A stretch of 51,190 nucleotides of DNA. It comes from CAZWCX01 sp964632945 (GTDB lineage Bacteria > Planctomycetota > MHYJ01 > WSZJ01 > CAZWCX01). Below the pieces are notes generated by a model that searched no databases, was not told the DNA's origin, and saw nothing but the letters and a program-made list of their open reading frames with translations. This document shows, one piece after another, positions 9,074 to 17,128 of the stretch. The translations under genes were made by a program, and so were the position numbers. The number at the start of each line of letters is the position of its first letter. Position 1 is the stretch's first letter. The stretch is taken from NCBI GenBank assembly GCA_964632945.1, contig CAZWCX010000043.1, forward strand, positions 1-51,190, in the 5' to 3' direction.

Positions 9074-9316
9074 TCAGCGCCGCTTCTGGATGCAGGCGGC
9101 CAGGGCCGTGAAGGTCTTGACCCCCTGCAATTCGTAGTCCGGGATCTCGACGTCGAACTCGTCTTCCAGCTCGCTCAACAGCTCGAGCGCTTGAATGCTG
9201 TTGATGCCGAGCGTTTCGAAGAAGTCGTCGTCGGGCCGAAGCGCGGCGGCGTCCGCCGAGAACCGCTTCGCGGCCAGGGCGATCAGGCGCGTCAGCGTGT
9301 CGTTGGGATCGGGCAT
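9074..9316 (-). CDS. Acyl carrier protein
   Basis: The 80-residue acidic four-helix protein matches the acyl carrier family in length. Ser40 in LGINSIQALELL is the expected phosphopantetheine attachment site. The residue before it is Asn instead of the usual Asp of the DSL motif, which marks it as a specialised carrier rather than the housekeeping fatty-acid ACP. GGGAGAA lies just upstream of ATG 9316. It sits between the hydratase (19-base gap) and the ligase (43-base gap), so it probably carries the acyl group handled by both enzymes. Confidence 0.88.
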   Translation of the reverse strand: MPDPNDTLTRLIALAAKRFSADAAALRPDDDFFETLGINSIQALELLSELEDEFDVEIPDYELQGVKTFTALAACIQKRR

Positions 9317-9335
9317 GGCGGTTCTCCCGCGCGGG

Positions 9336-10112
9336 TCAAGGGAGATACGGTCGCACGTCCTTGCTTTCCACGAAACGGCGCAAGGACTCGACGACGGTCG
9401 GGTTCCGGAACAGCCGGAGGAAGTGTTCCTTCTCGAGCGCGAGGTCCGCGCTCGGCAGCGGCTTGATGAATCGCTTGGCGGTCACGGCCGCGTCGCGGTC
9501 GAATTTCACGGCCTGGCGGGCCATTTGGCGGGCGACGCCGAGGGCCTCGCCGGGGGCGACGACCTGGCTCACGAGGCCGAGGGCGGCGGCCTTCTTCGCG
9601 TTGATGCTTCGTCCGGTCAGGAGGAGGTCGCGCACGACGGCGTTGCCGACGTCGCGTCGCAGGCGCGGGATCCCGCCGAACCCCGGGACGATGCCGAGCC
9701 TCAATTCGGGAAAGCAGAACCGCGCCGTCCGGTCCGCGACGAGCAGGTCGCAGGTGAGCGCGAGTTCGAAGCCGCCGCCGAAGCACACGCCGTGGACGAC
9801 GCCGATCGTGGTCAGGGGCAGAAGGTCGAACGTGTCCATGACGCGATGGATGCGGTCGAGGAACCGGCGCATTTCCGGCTCGTGGGTCTCGGGCGGACGC
9901 GACCGGATGCCGGCGTAGAGTTCGCGCAGGTCGGCCCCGGCGCAGAAGCCGCTCTTGAGGGCGCTGTGGATGATGAGGGCGCGACCGCGTTCCGGATCGA
10001 CCTCCGCGAGAAAGCGCTCGAAGCCGTCGACCATGCGCGTGCCGATCTCGTTGCACGGCTCCTGGCGGAGCGCAAGTTCGTAGATGCCGTCGGCGAGCGT
10101 CCACTCGATCAT
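9336..10112 (-). CDS. Enoyl-CoA hydratase/isomerase family protein
   Basis: The 258-residue crotonase-fold protein has the oxyanion-hole segments SGFCAGADL (54-62) and GVCFGGGFELA (108-118). Both catalytic glutamates of classical hydratases appear present (Glu115 in GGFEL, Glu136 in FPELRLG), so reversible hydration of a 2-enoyl thioester is plausible. The PGFGGIPRLRR segment is typical. Its ATG overlaps the stop of the upstream ligase by four bases (ATGA), showing translational coupling, and the ACP gene follows after 19 bases. In context it may modify the activated acyl chain rather than serve general beta-oxidation, since no thiolase or 3-hydroxyacyl dehydrogenase is nearby. Confidence 0.86.
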   Translation of the reverse strand: MIEWTLADGIYELALRQEPCNEIGTRMVDGFERFLAEVDPERGRALIIHSALKSGFCAGADLRELYAGIRSRPPETHEPEMRRFLDRIHRVMDTFDLLPLTTIGVVHGVCFGGGFELALTCDLLVADRTARFCFPELRLGIVPGFGGIPRLRRDVGNAVVRDLLLTGRSINAKKAAALGLVSQVVAPGEALGVARQMARQAVKFDRDAAVTAKRFIKPLPSADLALEKEHFLRLFRNPTVVESLRRFVESKDVRPYLP

Positions 10113-11737
10113 CGGTAGAGCTCCGCGATGGCATCCTTCCAGCGGGCCTCGACCGCGGCGCGGCGCAGTTTCTGGTTCGCGGTCAGCAGGCCGTTCTCGA
10201 TCGAGAACGGCTCCGGGGCGCGCCAGAACTTCTTGATCCGCTTGTAGTGGGGGAGGGTGGCGTTCACCTTCTCGATCGCGACTCCGACGGCCGTGTCGTC
10301 CGCCTTGCCGGTGACGATCATGACGAGGAAGGGGCGGCCGTGGCCGACCAGCATCGCCTGCTCGATCCCCTCGCCCGCCTCACGCAGTCGTTCCTCGATC
10401 GGCTCGGGGGCGACGTAATGGCCGGATTCCGGCTTGAGCAGGTTCTTCACCCGGCCGATGATCTTCCAGTTTCCCTGGCCGTCGGCCTCCGCCTGGTCGC
10501 CGGTGTGGAACCACCCGTCGCGGATCGCCTGGGCGGTGGCCTCGGGGCGCTGCCAATAGCCGGCGAAGATGTTCGGCCCGCGGCAGACCAATTCCCCCTC
10601 TTCGGTCACCTTCACCGCGCAGCCGTCGATCGCATGGCCGACACGACCGGGTTTGGCCGCGCCCGGGCGGTCCATGGTGACGATCGCCGTCGTCTCCGTG
10701 AGGCCATAGACCTGATAGACCGGAACCCCGAGCATCCCGAACCAGAGCTGGGTTTCCTCCGAAAGCGGCGCGGAGCCGCAGACGAGGAACTCCAGGCTCG
10801 GGCCGATCATCGACTTGATCTTGCGAAAGACGAGCCGGCGGGCGACGGCGGAGATGAGGGAGTCGGCGATGCCGCCCTTGCCCGTGTGCAGGCGCTGGTG
10901 CGCCTCCATCCCGGCGCGATAGAGGGCGAGGGCGAGCCCGCCGCGTTCGGTGATTTTCTGGCCGACGCCGTTGCGGATGCGTTCGAGAACGGCGGGCACG
11001 TTCAGGTAGTAGTGCGGGTCGGCGGCGGACATTTCCTCAACCAGCCGGGTCAGGTCGGTCGACATCAGGAGGGGGTTGCCGCGGTAGAGCTGGGTCCAGA
11101 GCATGATCCGCGAGCCGGCGAAGCAGAAGGGAAGGAAGTGGAAGACCTTGTCGGCCGCGCCGCGCTTGCCGGTGAGGGCCTGGAGGGCATCGACGGTGCG
11201 CGGAACCATGAAAGCGACGTTGGCGTTCGTCAGTACGACCCCCTTGGGTTCGCCGCTCGTGCCGGAAGTGTAGATGATCGTGGCGGGCTCGTCGGGCTCT
11301 CCCTCGCGCGGGGGACGGGTCGAACGGGCGGTTCCGAATACCTCACTGAAGCGCGCGATCCGGCACGCCTCGGGCCAGGCGGCGCGCATGGCCGCCTCGA
11401 GCGTCGCGTCGGCGACCAGGAGGATGGACGGCGCGCAATCGCGCATCATCCCGGCCAGCTCCTTCGGGTCCTGGCGGGCGTAGAGCGGGACGCACACACC
11501 CCCTTCGGCGAGGATTGCCAGGTCGGCGGCGACCCAGTCGGCGGAGTTCGGCGCCAGGAGCCCGACCCGGTCGCCGGGACGGAGCCCCGCTTCGGCCAGG
11601 AATCCGCGGGCGCGTGCGATCTGGTCGGCCACCTCGCCGCCCGTCCGGGGTACGAGGGACTTGCCCTGCACCTCGATCAGGAAGGCGGTCTGGGCGGCGG
11701 CCCGGAGGCCGGAGAAAACGGTGGCGAGGAAGCTCAT
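10109..11737 (-). CDS. Long-chain fatty acyl-CoA synthetase (AMP-forming)
   Basis: The 542-residue ANL enzyme has P-loop YTSGTSGEPKG at 156-166, YGLTETTAIV, the GWFHTGDQAE stretch and the GRVKNLLKPESGHYVAPE hinge. The last motif, plus the C-terminal LTANQKLRR and Tyr-rich end, is typical of long-chain acyl-CoA synthetases rather than acetate or aryl ligases. The frame extends upstream to 11776, but that start is a TTG lying in a likely -35 box. ATG 11737 gives the normal N terminus. It is the first gene of the ligase-hydratase-ACP-ligase operon. The predicted promoter leaves only about four untranslated bases, so the message may be leaderless. Confidence 0.86.
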   Translation of the reverse strand: MSFLATVFSGLRAAAQTAFLIEVQGKSLVPRTGGEVADQIARARGFLAEAGLRPGDRVGLLAPNSADWVAADLAILAEGGVCVPLYARQDPKELAGMMRDCAPSILLVADATLEAAMRAAWPEACRIARFSEVFGTARSTRPPREGEPDEPATIIYTSGTSGEPKGVVLTNANVAFMVPRTVDALQALTGKRGAADKVFHFLPFCFAGSRIMLWTQLYRGNPLLMSTDLTRLVEEMSAADPHYYLNVPAVLERIRNGVGQKITERGGLALALYRAGMEAHQRLHTGKGGIADSLISAVARRLVFRKIKSMIGPSLEFLVCGSAPLSEETQLWFGMLGVPVYQVYGLTETTAIVTMDRPGAAKPGRVGHAIDGCAVKVTEEGELVCRGPNIFAGYWQRPEATAQAIRDGWFHTGDQAEADGQGNWKIIGRVKNLLKPESGHYVAPEPIEERLREAGEGIEQAMLVGHGRPFLVMIVTGKADDTAVGVAIEKVNATLPHYKRIKKFWRAPEPFSIENGLLTANQKLRRAAVEARWKDAIAELYR

Positions 11738-11747
11738 GGGAGTGGGA

Positions 11748-11776
11748 ATCCTACGGGCGGGGGAGGTCAATTTCAA
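11748..11776 (-). promoter_or_regulatory. Putative promoter of the acyl-ligase operon, near-leaderless
   Basis: On the minus strand TTGAAA (11771-11776) and TAGGAT (11748-11753) are 17 bases apart. The -10 box ends ten bases before ATG 11737, so transcription would begin three to six bases from the start codon. No Shine-Dalgarno sequence of normal spacing is otherwise present. Confidence 0.45.
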
Positions 11777-12147
11777 GAAGAGAGAACATTTGGTATGGTC
11801 GGGGCGGGCGGGGAGTTTTCGAGGCCGGCGCCGCCTCCCGGTTGCGCCGGAATCGCCGCCCGAATGCGGGAGACCGGGATCGAATGGACCCCGCCGGCCG
11901 AGCGATTGGAGGTGCGTCCGGGTGCTGCCGCAGGTTTCGGTCGGGCGCTACGACTGCGCGGTTCGCGTCCTGGATCTGCTCAGGATGCCCGACGAGGCGC
12001 GTCGCTTTGCCGCGGCCGCGCACGAGCACGTCCGCGGGCGCTTCCTTCTGCCGCGACTTGCTGCGGGCGTGATCGGCGGGGACCGCTGGGGGGCGCGGCG
12101 CGTCGAAGGGGCCGTCCTGCCCGGATCCGCCCTGCGCCGGCCGTCAT
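11777..12147. other. Intergenic stretch, no gene seen
   Basis: The interval between the exported unknown gene and the ligase operon holds only short overlapping frames without start signals. A hairpin closes its right end at 12148-12184. I see no repeat or RNA gene. Confidence 0.5.
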
Positions 12148-12184
12148 CGGGGCGCCGCACCCGCTTTTTGGGCGCGGCGCCCCG
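12148..12184 (-). terminator. Strong GC hairpin right after the stop of the 12190 gene
   Basis: An eleven-base stem (12148-12158 with 12174-12184) continues inward with three more pairs around a short loop containing five T residues. It begins six bases after the TGA of the exported protein gene. There is no U-tract on the minus strand, so it may stop transcription with Rho or protect the 3' end. Confidence 0.5.
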
Positions 12185-12189
12185 GAGGG

Positions 12190-13077
12190 TCAATTCAGGG
12201 TCTTGACCGTTTTCTTGCCGATCCCCGTGACTTCGAGCTCGAGATCGGCCGGCGGATTGCCCGGGGGCATTCGCAGCGCGCGCGCCCCCTTCAACTCCAT
12301 GTTCATGTTCATCTCGCCGTCGGGACTCGACCCGTCGATGCAGACCTGCAGGTCGATTTTCATCGTCATCGGCAGGGTCTCCGCGAGATCCATCGGGCCG
12401 ACCGACGTGACGGCCAGGTGAAGGGCGCCTTCGACCTTGCCCCAGTCGCTGCCGGCCCGGTTCTCGACCGCATGGAGCTTCATGGAACCCTTGGAGGTGG
12501 CGGCATCGATCGGCATCTCCATGTCGTCGGCCAGCGCCTGCAGGTCGGGGGTCCAGGACTCGTTCGCCCGGACCGGCGAGGGCGGCGCGAACATGTCGGC
12601 TCCGGATTTCTCCCCGCCCTTTTTCCCCTCGTGGACGTGATCGGTCAGGATCGCTGCGTGTTCCTCTTCGACCGCCTCACCCCCCTCGTACGTCCAGGCA
12701 CAGGAACCGTCCTCGGCAACGGTGCACAGGACCGACTTGCCCTCGAAGGGGAGCGCCGTATCCGGATTCTGTCCGTCCGAGTGGACGGCCTCGGTGAAGG
12801 CGTAACGGGCCAGGGCGATCTCGGTCCCGCGCGTCTCCAGGACTTCCCGGACGTACCGGTACCTGAACTTGGTGTCGGATGCCTGCTCCTGGACCACCTG
12901 GCCGTTGGCGGTGATCTTCATCTTCATCGTGTTGTGACGGAGTTCGGCAATTTCTGCCCGGTGGCCTTTGGTCGCTTTCCAGTTGAAGCGGAGGTCATAC
13001 GTCTTGTCCTGCGCCCAGGCGCTGGATCCCAGCAGGATCATTCCGGCAGTCACCCAACGGAGGGGATTCCCGAACAT
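12190..13077 (-). CDS. Exported protein of unknown function
   Basis: I do not recognise a family. The 295-residue product has a signal peptide (residues 1-22, ending SSAWA). The rest is a soluble, beta-rich, fairly acidic domain with a Met-rich stretch near 245-262 (GEMNMNME). The KMKITANGQVVQEQ style of the N-terminal half and the conserved-looking SWTPDLQ segment resemble exported planctomycete proteins of the DUF6263 type, but this is only an impression. ATG 13077 has GAGG nine bases upstream, and a promoter-like TTGACG-18-TAGCAT precedes it. It lies between the two halves of the lipid-type cluster with its own promoter and terminator hairpin, so membership in that cluster is unproven. Confidence 0.75.
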   Translation of the reverse strand: MFGNPLRWVTAGMILLGSSAWAQDKTYDLRFNWKATKGHRAEIAELRHNTMKMKITANGQVVQEQASDTKFRYRYVREVLETRGTEIALARYAFTEAVHSDGQNPDTALPFEGKSVLCTVAEDGSCAWTYEGGEAVEEEHAAILTDHVHEGKKGGEKSGADMFAPPSPVRANESWTPDLQALADDMEMPIDAATSKGSMKLHAVENRAGSDWGKVEGALHLAVTSVGPMDLAETLPMTMKIDLQVCIDGSSPDGEMNMNMELKGARALRMPPGNPPADLELEVTGIGKKTVKTLN

Positions 13078-13132
13078 GCGTGGAGTCCTCGAATCAGGGT
13101 GGGAGACGGGAGATTCACCGGTCGAGCGGGAG

Positions 13133-13162
13133 ATGCTACGCCAGGGCGGGAAGGGGCGTCAA
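13133..13162 (-). promoter_or_regulatory. Sigma-70 type promoter of the 12190 gene
   Basis: Minus-strand TTGACG (13157-13162) and TAGCAT (13133-13138) are 18 bases apart, about 55 bases before ATG 13077. The layout is nearly identical to the promoters at 20394 and 50413. Confidence 0.55.
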
Positions 13163-13287
13163 TGCTTCGAGGGGAAGTCCGGCGGGCCCGCGATTCGTGC
13201 CCGGGGAAGGCGCAAGCCGGCCCGCCGTCGTGGAGGAGCCGGGCGGAGGGAGGCTACGCGCGGGACGGAAGTCGCCTCCGACCGATG

Positions 13288-14382
13288 TCAGTCCCGCGGC
13301 GCGCCCATCCCGCTCACGTCCCCGGGATCGGCAAGGTCGAAGTTGCACCACGCCGGGATCGGAGCGAACGTGTAGCGGGCATCGCCGAGAACGAGCCGGT
13401 CGCCGTGACGGCCGACGAAGGGGTGCCGGGCGAAGAGGCGCCATGCGCGGTGCTCGGGCGACCGCGCGACGAGATCCAGGGCGGGGTCATCGAGCCGGCG
13501 GGGAAGCGTGGAAGGTTCGCCGATCCGGTCGGAGAAGTGGTCCACCTCGACCCGGTAGTGCGTTCGTGGGGTCTGGGCGATGACGCCGAAGCGCCAGGGG
13601 ACCGCCGGTTGCGGGTGGGCGCTGGAGGATTCCACGGCGACGCCGGGCGGAAGGGCGGCGCGGATCGCCTCGAGGCCGCGGGCCTCGGCGGCGCGGCTGG
13701 CGGCCAGGAGCACGGCCAGGTAAGCGAGTCCGCCGGCGATCCCCGCGCACGCAACCACGCGCGGATGGTTGCGGCCCGCGCCGGCCCATCGCGCCGCGGC
13801 GACGGCAAGGGCGGCGGCGGTCCAGACCGGACCCAGCCACGGCGGGGCCGCATCGGCGCGGAAGCAGACGGAGGCGGCCAGCGTCGCCAGCGCCATCCAC
13901 CCCGCGGTGCCCGCGATCGAGCGCGGCGCCGCGAGGCAGGCGCCCGCGCCGAAGGTCAGCCAGAGCCAGGGATCCACGATGAAGGCGACGTCGCCGTAGT
14001 ACCAGGTGCCGTCGAAGGGGAGCCACGGCCGCACGCCGTACGTATTGAGCAGGTCGAGCAGGGGATGGGACAGCAGCCCCGCGGCGGCGGCGGCGAGGAA
14101 GGGACCGAACGCAGTCGGTGGAGCCGTCCCCGCGCGGCGACGCGCGATCCCGTGGGCGATCCAGGCGAGCAGCGGGATCTGCGCCAGGATTCCCGCCAGC
14201 GAGTGGGTGATCCCGCGGTGATGGATGAGGTAACCGACTTGTCCCTGCAGGGCCTGCGCCACGGCATCGAGGTCGGGCAGGTTCGCGCCGACGACGAGCG
14301 TGGCGGTGACCGCGGGTCCGTGCCGGTCGAAGCCGCACCGCGCCAGCGCCACGCCGAAGAGGGTGTGCGTGAGGTTGTCCAC
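13288..14382 (-). CDS. Membrane-bound metal-dependent hydrolase, YbcI/DUF457 family
   Basis: The 364-residue product starts MDNLTHTLFG, the hallmark opening of the inner-membrane metal-dependent hydrolase (YdjM/YbcI, formerly DUF457) family. Conserved His/Asp clusters follow: LPDLDA near 35, HHRGITHS near 54-61 and SHPLLDLLNTYG near 104-115. Together these would bind metal at the membrane face. About five to six membrane segments span residues 60-240, and the last 120 residues are a soluble tail. The start is GTG at 14382, 45 bases after the pyruvyl-transferase-family gene, at the end of that operon. The family is linked to membrane lipid or stress functions, and the substrate is unknown. Confidence 0.82.
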   Translation of the reverse strand: MDNLTHTLFGVALARCGFDRHGPAVTATLVVGANLPDLDAVAQALQGQVGYLIHHRGITHSLAGILAQIPLLAWIAHGIARRRAGTAPPTAFGPFLAAAAAGLLSHPLLDLLNTYGVRPWLPFDGTWYYGDVAFIVDPWLWLTFGAGACLAAPRSIAGTAGWMALATLAASVCFRADAAPPWLGPVWTAAALAVAAARWAGAGRNHPRVVACAGIAGGLAYLAVLLAASRAAEARGLEAIRAALPPGVAVESSSAHPQPAVPWRFGVIAQTPRTHYRVEVDHFSDRIGEPSTLPRRLDDPALDLVARSPEHRAWRLFARHPFVGRHGDRLVLGDARYTFAPIPAWCNFDLADPGDVSGMGAPRD

Positions 14383-14427
14383 GTCGCGTGCGTCCCAGGG
14401 GGCCGGCGGCGCGCCGGCCCGGTCGTC

Positions 14428-15930
14428 CTACTCCCGCGCTGCGTGCGCCGGCGGAGTCGCTCGCGCGGGGGCGTCCGGCGCGCCGTACTTCTCGAGCAGC
14501 GCCCGCACCGCCGGCGGCAGCGGCGGCAGATGGTGCTCCCAGGTGCGCGGGACGTCGCGCCGCGGAAACTCCGGATACACCCGTGACACCTCGTCGACGA
14601 AGTCGACCCCCATCCCGCCCATGAGCTGCAGCTGGCGCGGGATGGCGCGGCCGATCTCGTCGGCGATCCGCTCGCGCTCCCGGTCCAGCCGGCGCAGGAT
14701 CGCCAGGACCTTTTCGCCGAGCCCGGCCTCGTCCACCTCGAGGAAGAGATCGCCGTGGCCGCGGTCGTTCATGAGATTGCGGATGCGCTCGTCCATGGTC
14801 ACCCCCCCCGAGGGCACCAGGCCGGGCATCGAGGTGACGATGGCGTGGAACCGCGAGCTGACCATCAGGGAGCAGGTGCGCAGGACGCTCACCAGGTCGT
14901 ACATGTCGTACGAGTCGCTCACGAAGAGCGGCGGCTGCGGCGACAATTTCTCCGCAAGGTGCTCGCAGGCGCGCCGGTCGAGCTGTTCCATGCCGACCAG
15001 GATGGGGAAGACTTCGCGCTCGCGCCGGAACGCGGTCACCGCCTCGGCCAGGCCGTCGAGGTAGGCGCCGTACTTGCGGTCGACTTCGGGAGACGTGCGG
15101 TGGAAGTAGATCGACTTGTAATGCTCTTCCCGGTACTGGCCGGTGAAGGTGTGGGCGGCGGCCTTGACGAGGTCGGGCTTGACCGGCCACCAGAAGGGGT
15201 TGATCGGGCAGACCACGAGGACGGGGGTTTTCCCGTCCCAGCCCTGGGCGCGCAGCAACTCCGCGCCGCGCGCCGGGGGGGAGGGCTCGAACGTCCAGGC
15301 GGTGTCGGTCCCGCCGCGCGTGCGGATGCCGAGTTCCTCGAGCACGCCGCGCGAGGGCTCGTTGCGGCAGATGACGAGCGAGTGCTTGCAGTGCTTTTCG
15401 ACGAACCGGCGCAGCCCCGGGTCCATGTGTCCCGCCTCCGCGCCGTACCCGACCGCGAGTTTGCCTTCGGCGGCCGCCAGTCCGAGCGCGCCGGCCATCA
15501 TCGTGGAGAGCGCGCTGGCGAACTTGGACTTGAACATCGATCCTTCGCAGGAGACCACGCCGTGATGCTTCGGGCACTCCTGGGCGAGGAAGCGCGGGAA
15601 GACCACGGGGAGGCGGACCTGGCGGACGCACCGGAAGTAACCGGCGGAGAGCGCCGGATCGACCGTCATGATCGTCAGTTCGAGCTGGTCGTCGCCGAGG
15701 ATGTGCCGGAACTGCCGGATCATCTCCTCGACGCGCACGTCCGCGCCCGTGTTGCGCGTGCCGACGTAGCCCGCGAGCAGGATCTTGAGCGGCTGTCCCG
15801 GGCGCCAGCGCTCCACGTCCCGGTCGAGCGCGTAGCGGGCCGCGACGAGTTCGATGGCGCCGTCCATGACCCCCTGCAGGGCCCGGTCCGGATCGAGCGC
15901 GTCCTTCACCCAGCCGAGGAAGCCGCTCAT
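14428..15930 (-). CDS. Polysaccharide pyruvyl transferase family protein
   Basis: The 500-residue protein contains the family opening AGYVGTRNTGADVRVEE near residues 53-69, the central AVGYGAEAGH region and the C-terminal SSRFHAIV motif (near 360) typical of pyruvyl transferases such as CsaB and WcaK. These enzymes transfer pyruvate from PEP to sugars in surface polymers. It is longer than usual (about 350-400 residues), with an extra C-terminal part ending in an Ala/Pro-rich tail. Its ATG overlaps the stop of the upstream SDR gene by four bases, so it is translationally coupled to a lipid-reductase-type gene. A glycolipid or lipid-linked surface product is an inference. Confidence 0.82.
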   Translation of the reverse strand: MSGFLGWVKDALDPDRALQGVMDGAIELVAARYALDRDVERWRPGQPLKILLAGYVGTRNTGADVRVEEMIRQFRHILGDDQLELTIMTVDPALSAGYFRCVRQVRLPVVFPRFLAQECPKHHGVVSCEGSMFKSKFASALSTMMAGALGLAAAEGKLAVGYGAEAGHMDPGLRRFVEKHCKHSLVICRNEPSRGVLEELGIRTRGGTDTAWTFEPSPPARGAELLRAQGWDGKTPVLVVCPINPFWWPVKPDLVKAAAHTFTGQYREEHYKSIYFHRTSPEVDRKYGAYLDGLAEAVTAFRREREVFPILVGMEQLDRRACEHLAEKLSPQPPLFVSDSYDMYDLVSVLRTCSLMVSSRFHAIVTSMPGLVPSGGVTMDERIRNLMNDRGHGDLFLEVDEAGLGEKVLAILRRLDRERERIADEIGRAIPRQLQLMGGMGVDFVDEVSRVYPEFPRRDVPRTWEHHLPPLPPAVRALLEKYGAPDAPARATPPAHAARE

Positions 15931-17072
15931 GCCACCCCCGCCTTCGCCGGCGTCCCTTCCGGCCACGGCTGGTACGGGTAGGCGAAGCGGCCTTCGGCCG
16001 CGAACTTGAAGAGGCCGAAGGCGTACTGGCTGAACGGCACCGGCTTCTCGCCCAGTTCCTCGCAGATCCGGGCGTTGTCGAAGACGGTGTTGAACACCAG
16101 GTACGGCATGAAGACCTTCATCAGCGACGCAGCCGGGGCGATCCCCCACGCACGCGGGGTCTCCGCCAGCCGGTTGACCACCCAGCCGAACGGTCCCTCG
16201 AGAGCGGGCAGGAACCGGTTGCGGCGGCGGTGGCCGGACTGGGCCATGGCGTCGACGATCTGCCGGTAGGTGAGCGACGCGCGCCCGCTGGAGAGGTTGT
16301 ACGAATCGTAACGCGGTTTTTCCATCTGGTGCACCTGGACGATCGCCTTGCCGACGTAGTCGGCGTTGACGATGTCGCACAGCCAGTCCTCGCGGAAGGG
16401 CAGGACCGGAAGCCGGGCCAGGAAGACGAAGGCCCGCACCATGTCGAACTGGGTCGTTTGCGGAAACCGGCTGTCGCCGAGCACGATGCTGGGGCGGAAG
16501 ACGGTGATCGGGACTTCCGGCAGCAGCTCGTGGACCATGTGTTCGCAGAACTTCTTGGTGCGGGCGTAGGGATCGTAGTCGCTCCGCTCCCAGTCGATCG
16601 TCCCGGCCTCGGTGACGACCTCGTCCTTGCGGTGTCCCGCGACCGCGACGGTGGAGATGTCGCTGAACCGGCGCAAGCCGTGGTGGTCGCGCGCCGCGCG
16701 CGCCAGCTTGAGGACCTGGAGGGTGCCGCGCAGGTTGACGTTGAAGCACGCCTTGTCGCTCTTGCGGTTGAGCGAAGCGGCGATGTGGATGACCGAATCC
16801 ATCGAGTGGACCAGGCGGCGCCGGTCGTCCTCGCCGAGCCCGCAGTCCGGGAGCGTGATGTCTCCCAGGTAGATGTCGATGCGGTCGCGCAGGTGCTCGC
16901 GGAAGCGCTCGAACGGCAGGTGCAGCTGCAACGACTTCCACAGGCGCTGGCCGGCTTCTTCCTTGTTTTTCGCCCGCACGAGGAGGGCGAGCCGGTCCTT
17001 GTGCCCCTCGAGGAGGCCCGCGGCGACGTACGATCCGATGTAGCCCGTGGTGCCGGTGACGAAGATGGCCAT
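15927..17072 (-). CDS. Extended SDR / thioester-reductase-like NAD(P)-dependent oxidoreductase
   Basis: The 381-residue Rossmann protein has the nucleotide-binding motif TGTTGYIG at 6-13 and the catalytic Tyr169-x3-Lys173 (YARTK), with the supporting Ser at 140 (DIST). The overall pattern (LLVRAK after the first helix, the GDITLPDCGL segment, and a C-terminal helical cap) is that of the male-sterility/thioester-reductase branch (NAD_binding_4) that reduces acyl-CoA or acyl-ACP. It is a stand-alone reductase with no attached carrier or adenylation domain. It lies between the larger FAR-like gene (56-base gap) and the pyruvyl-transferase-family gene (four-base overlap). A sugar-nucleotide epimerase role is the main alternative. 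Confidence 0.82.
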   Translation of the reverse strand: MAIFVTGTTGYIGSYVAAGLLEGHKDRLALLVRAKNKEEAGQRLWKSLQLHLPFERFREHLRDRIDIYLGDITLPDCGLGEDDRRRLVHSMDSVIHIAASLNRKSDKACFNVNLRGTLQVLKLARAARDHHGLRRFSDISTVAVAGHRKDEVVTEAGTIDWERSDYDPYARTKKFCEHMVHELLPEVPITVFRPSIVLGDSRFPQTTQFDMVRAFVFLARLPVLPFREDWLCDIVNADYVGKAIVQVHQMEKPRYDSYNLSSGRASLTYRQIVDAMAQSGHRRRNRFLPALEGPFGWVVNRLAETPRAWGIAPAASLMKVFMPYLVFNTVFDNARICEELGEKPVPFSQYAFGLFKFAAEGRFAYPYQPWPEGTPAKAGVA

Positions 17073-17128
17073 GGGGGGACTCGCTTAAGGGCAGGGGCGG
17101 GGCGGCCACGATCGGCCGCGCGCGCCGG

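Noticed and set aside
9336..10112. General beta-oxidation operon
   Set aside because: The hydratase is accompanied by an ACP and ligases, but there is no acyl-CoA dehydrogenase, 3-hydroxyacyl dehydrogenase or thiolase.
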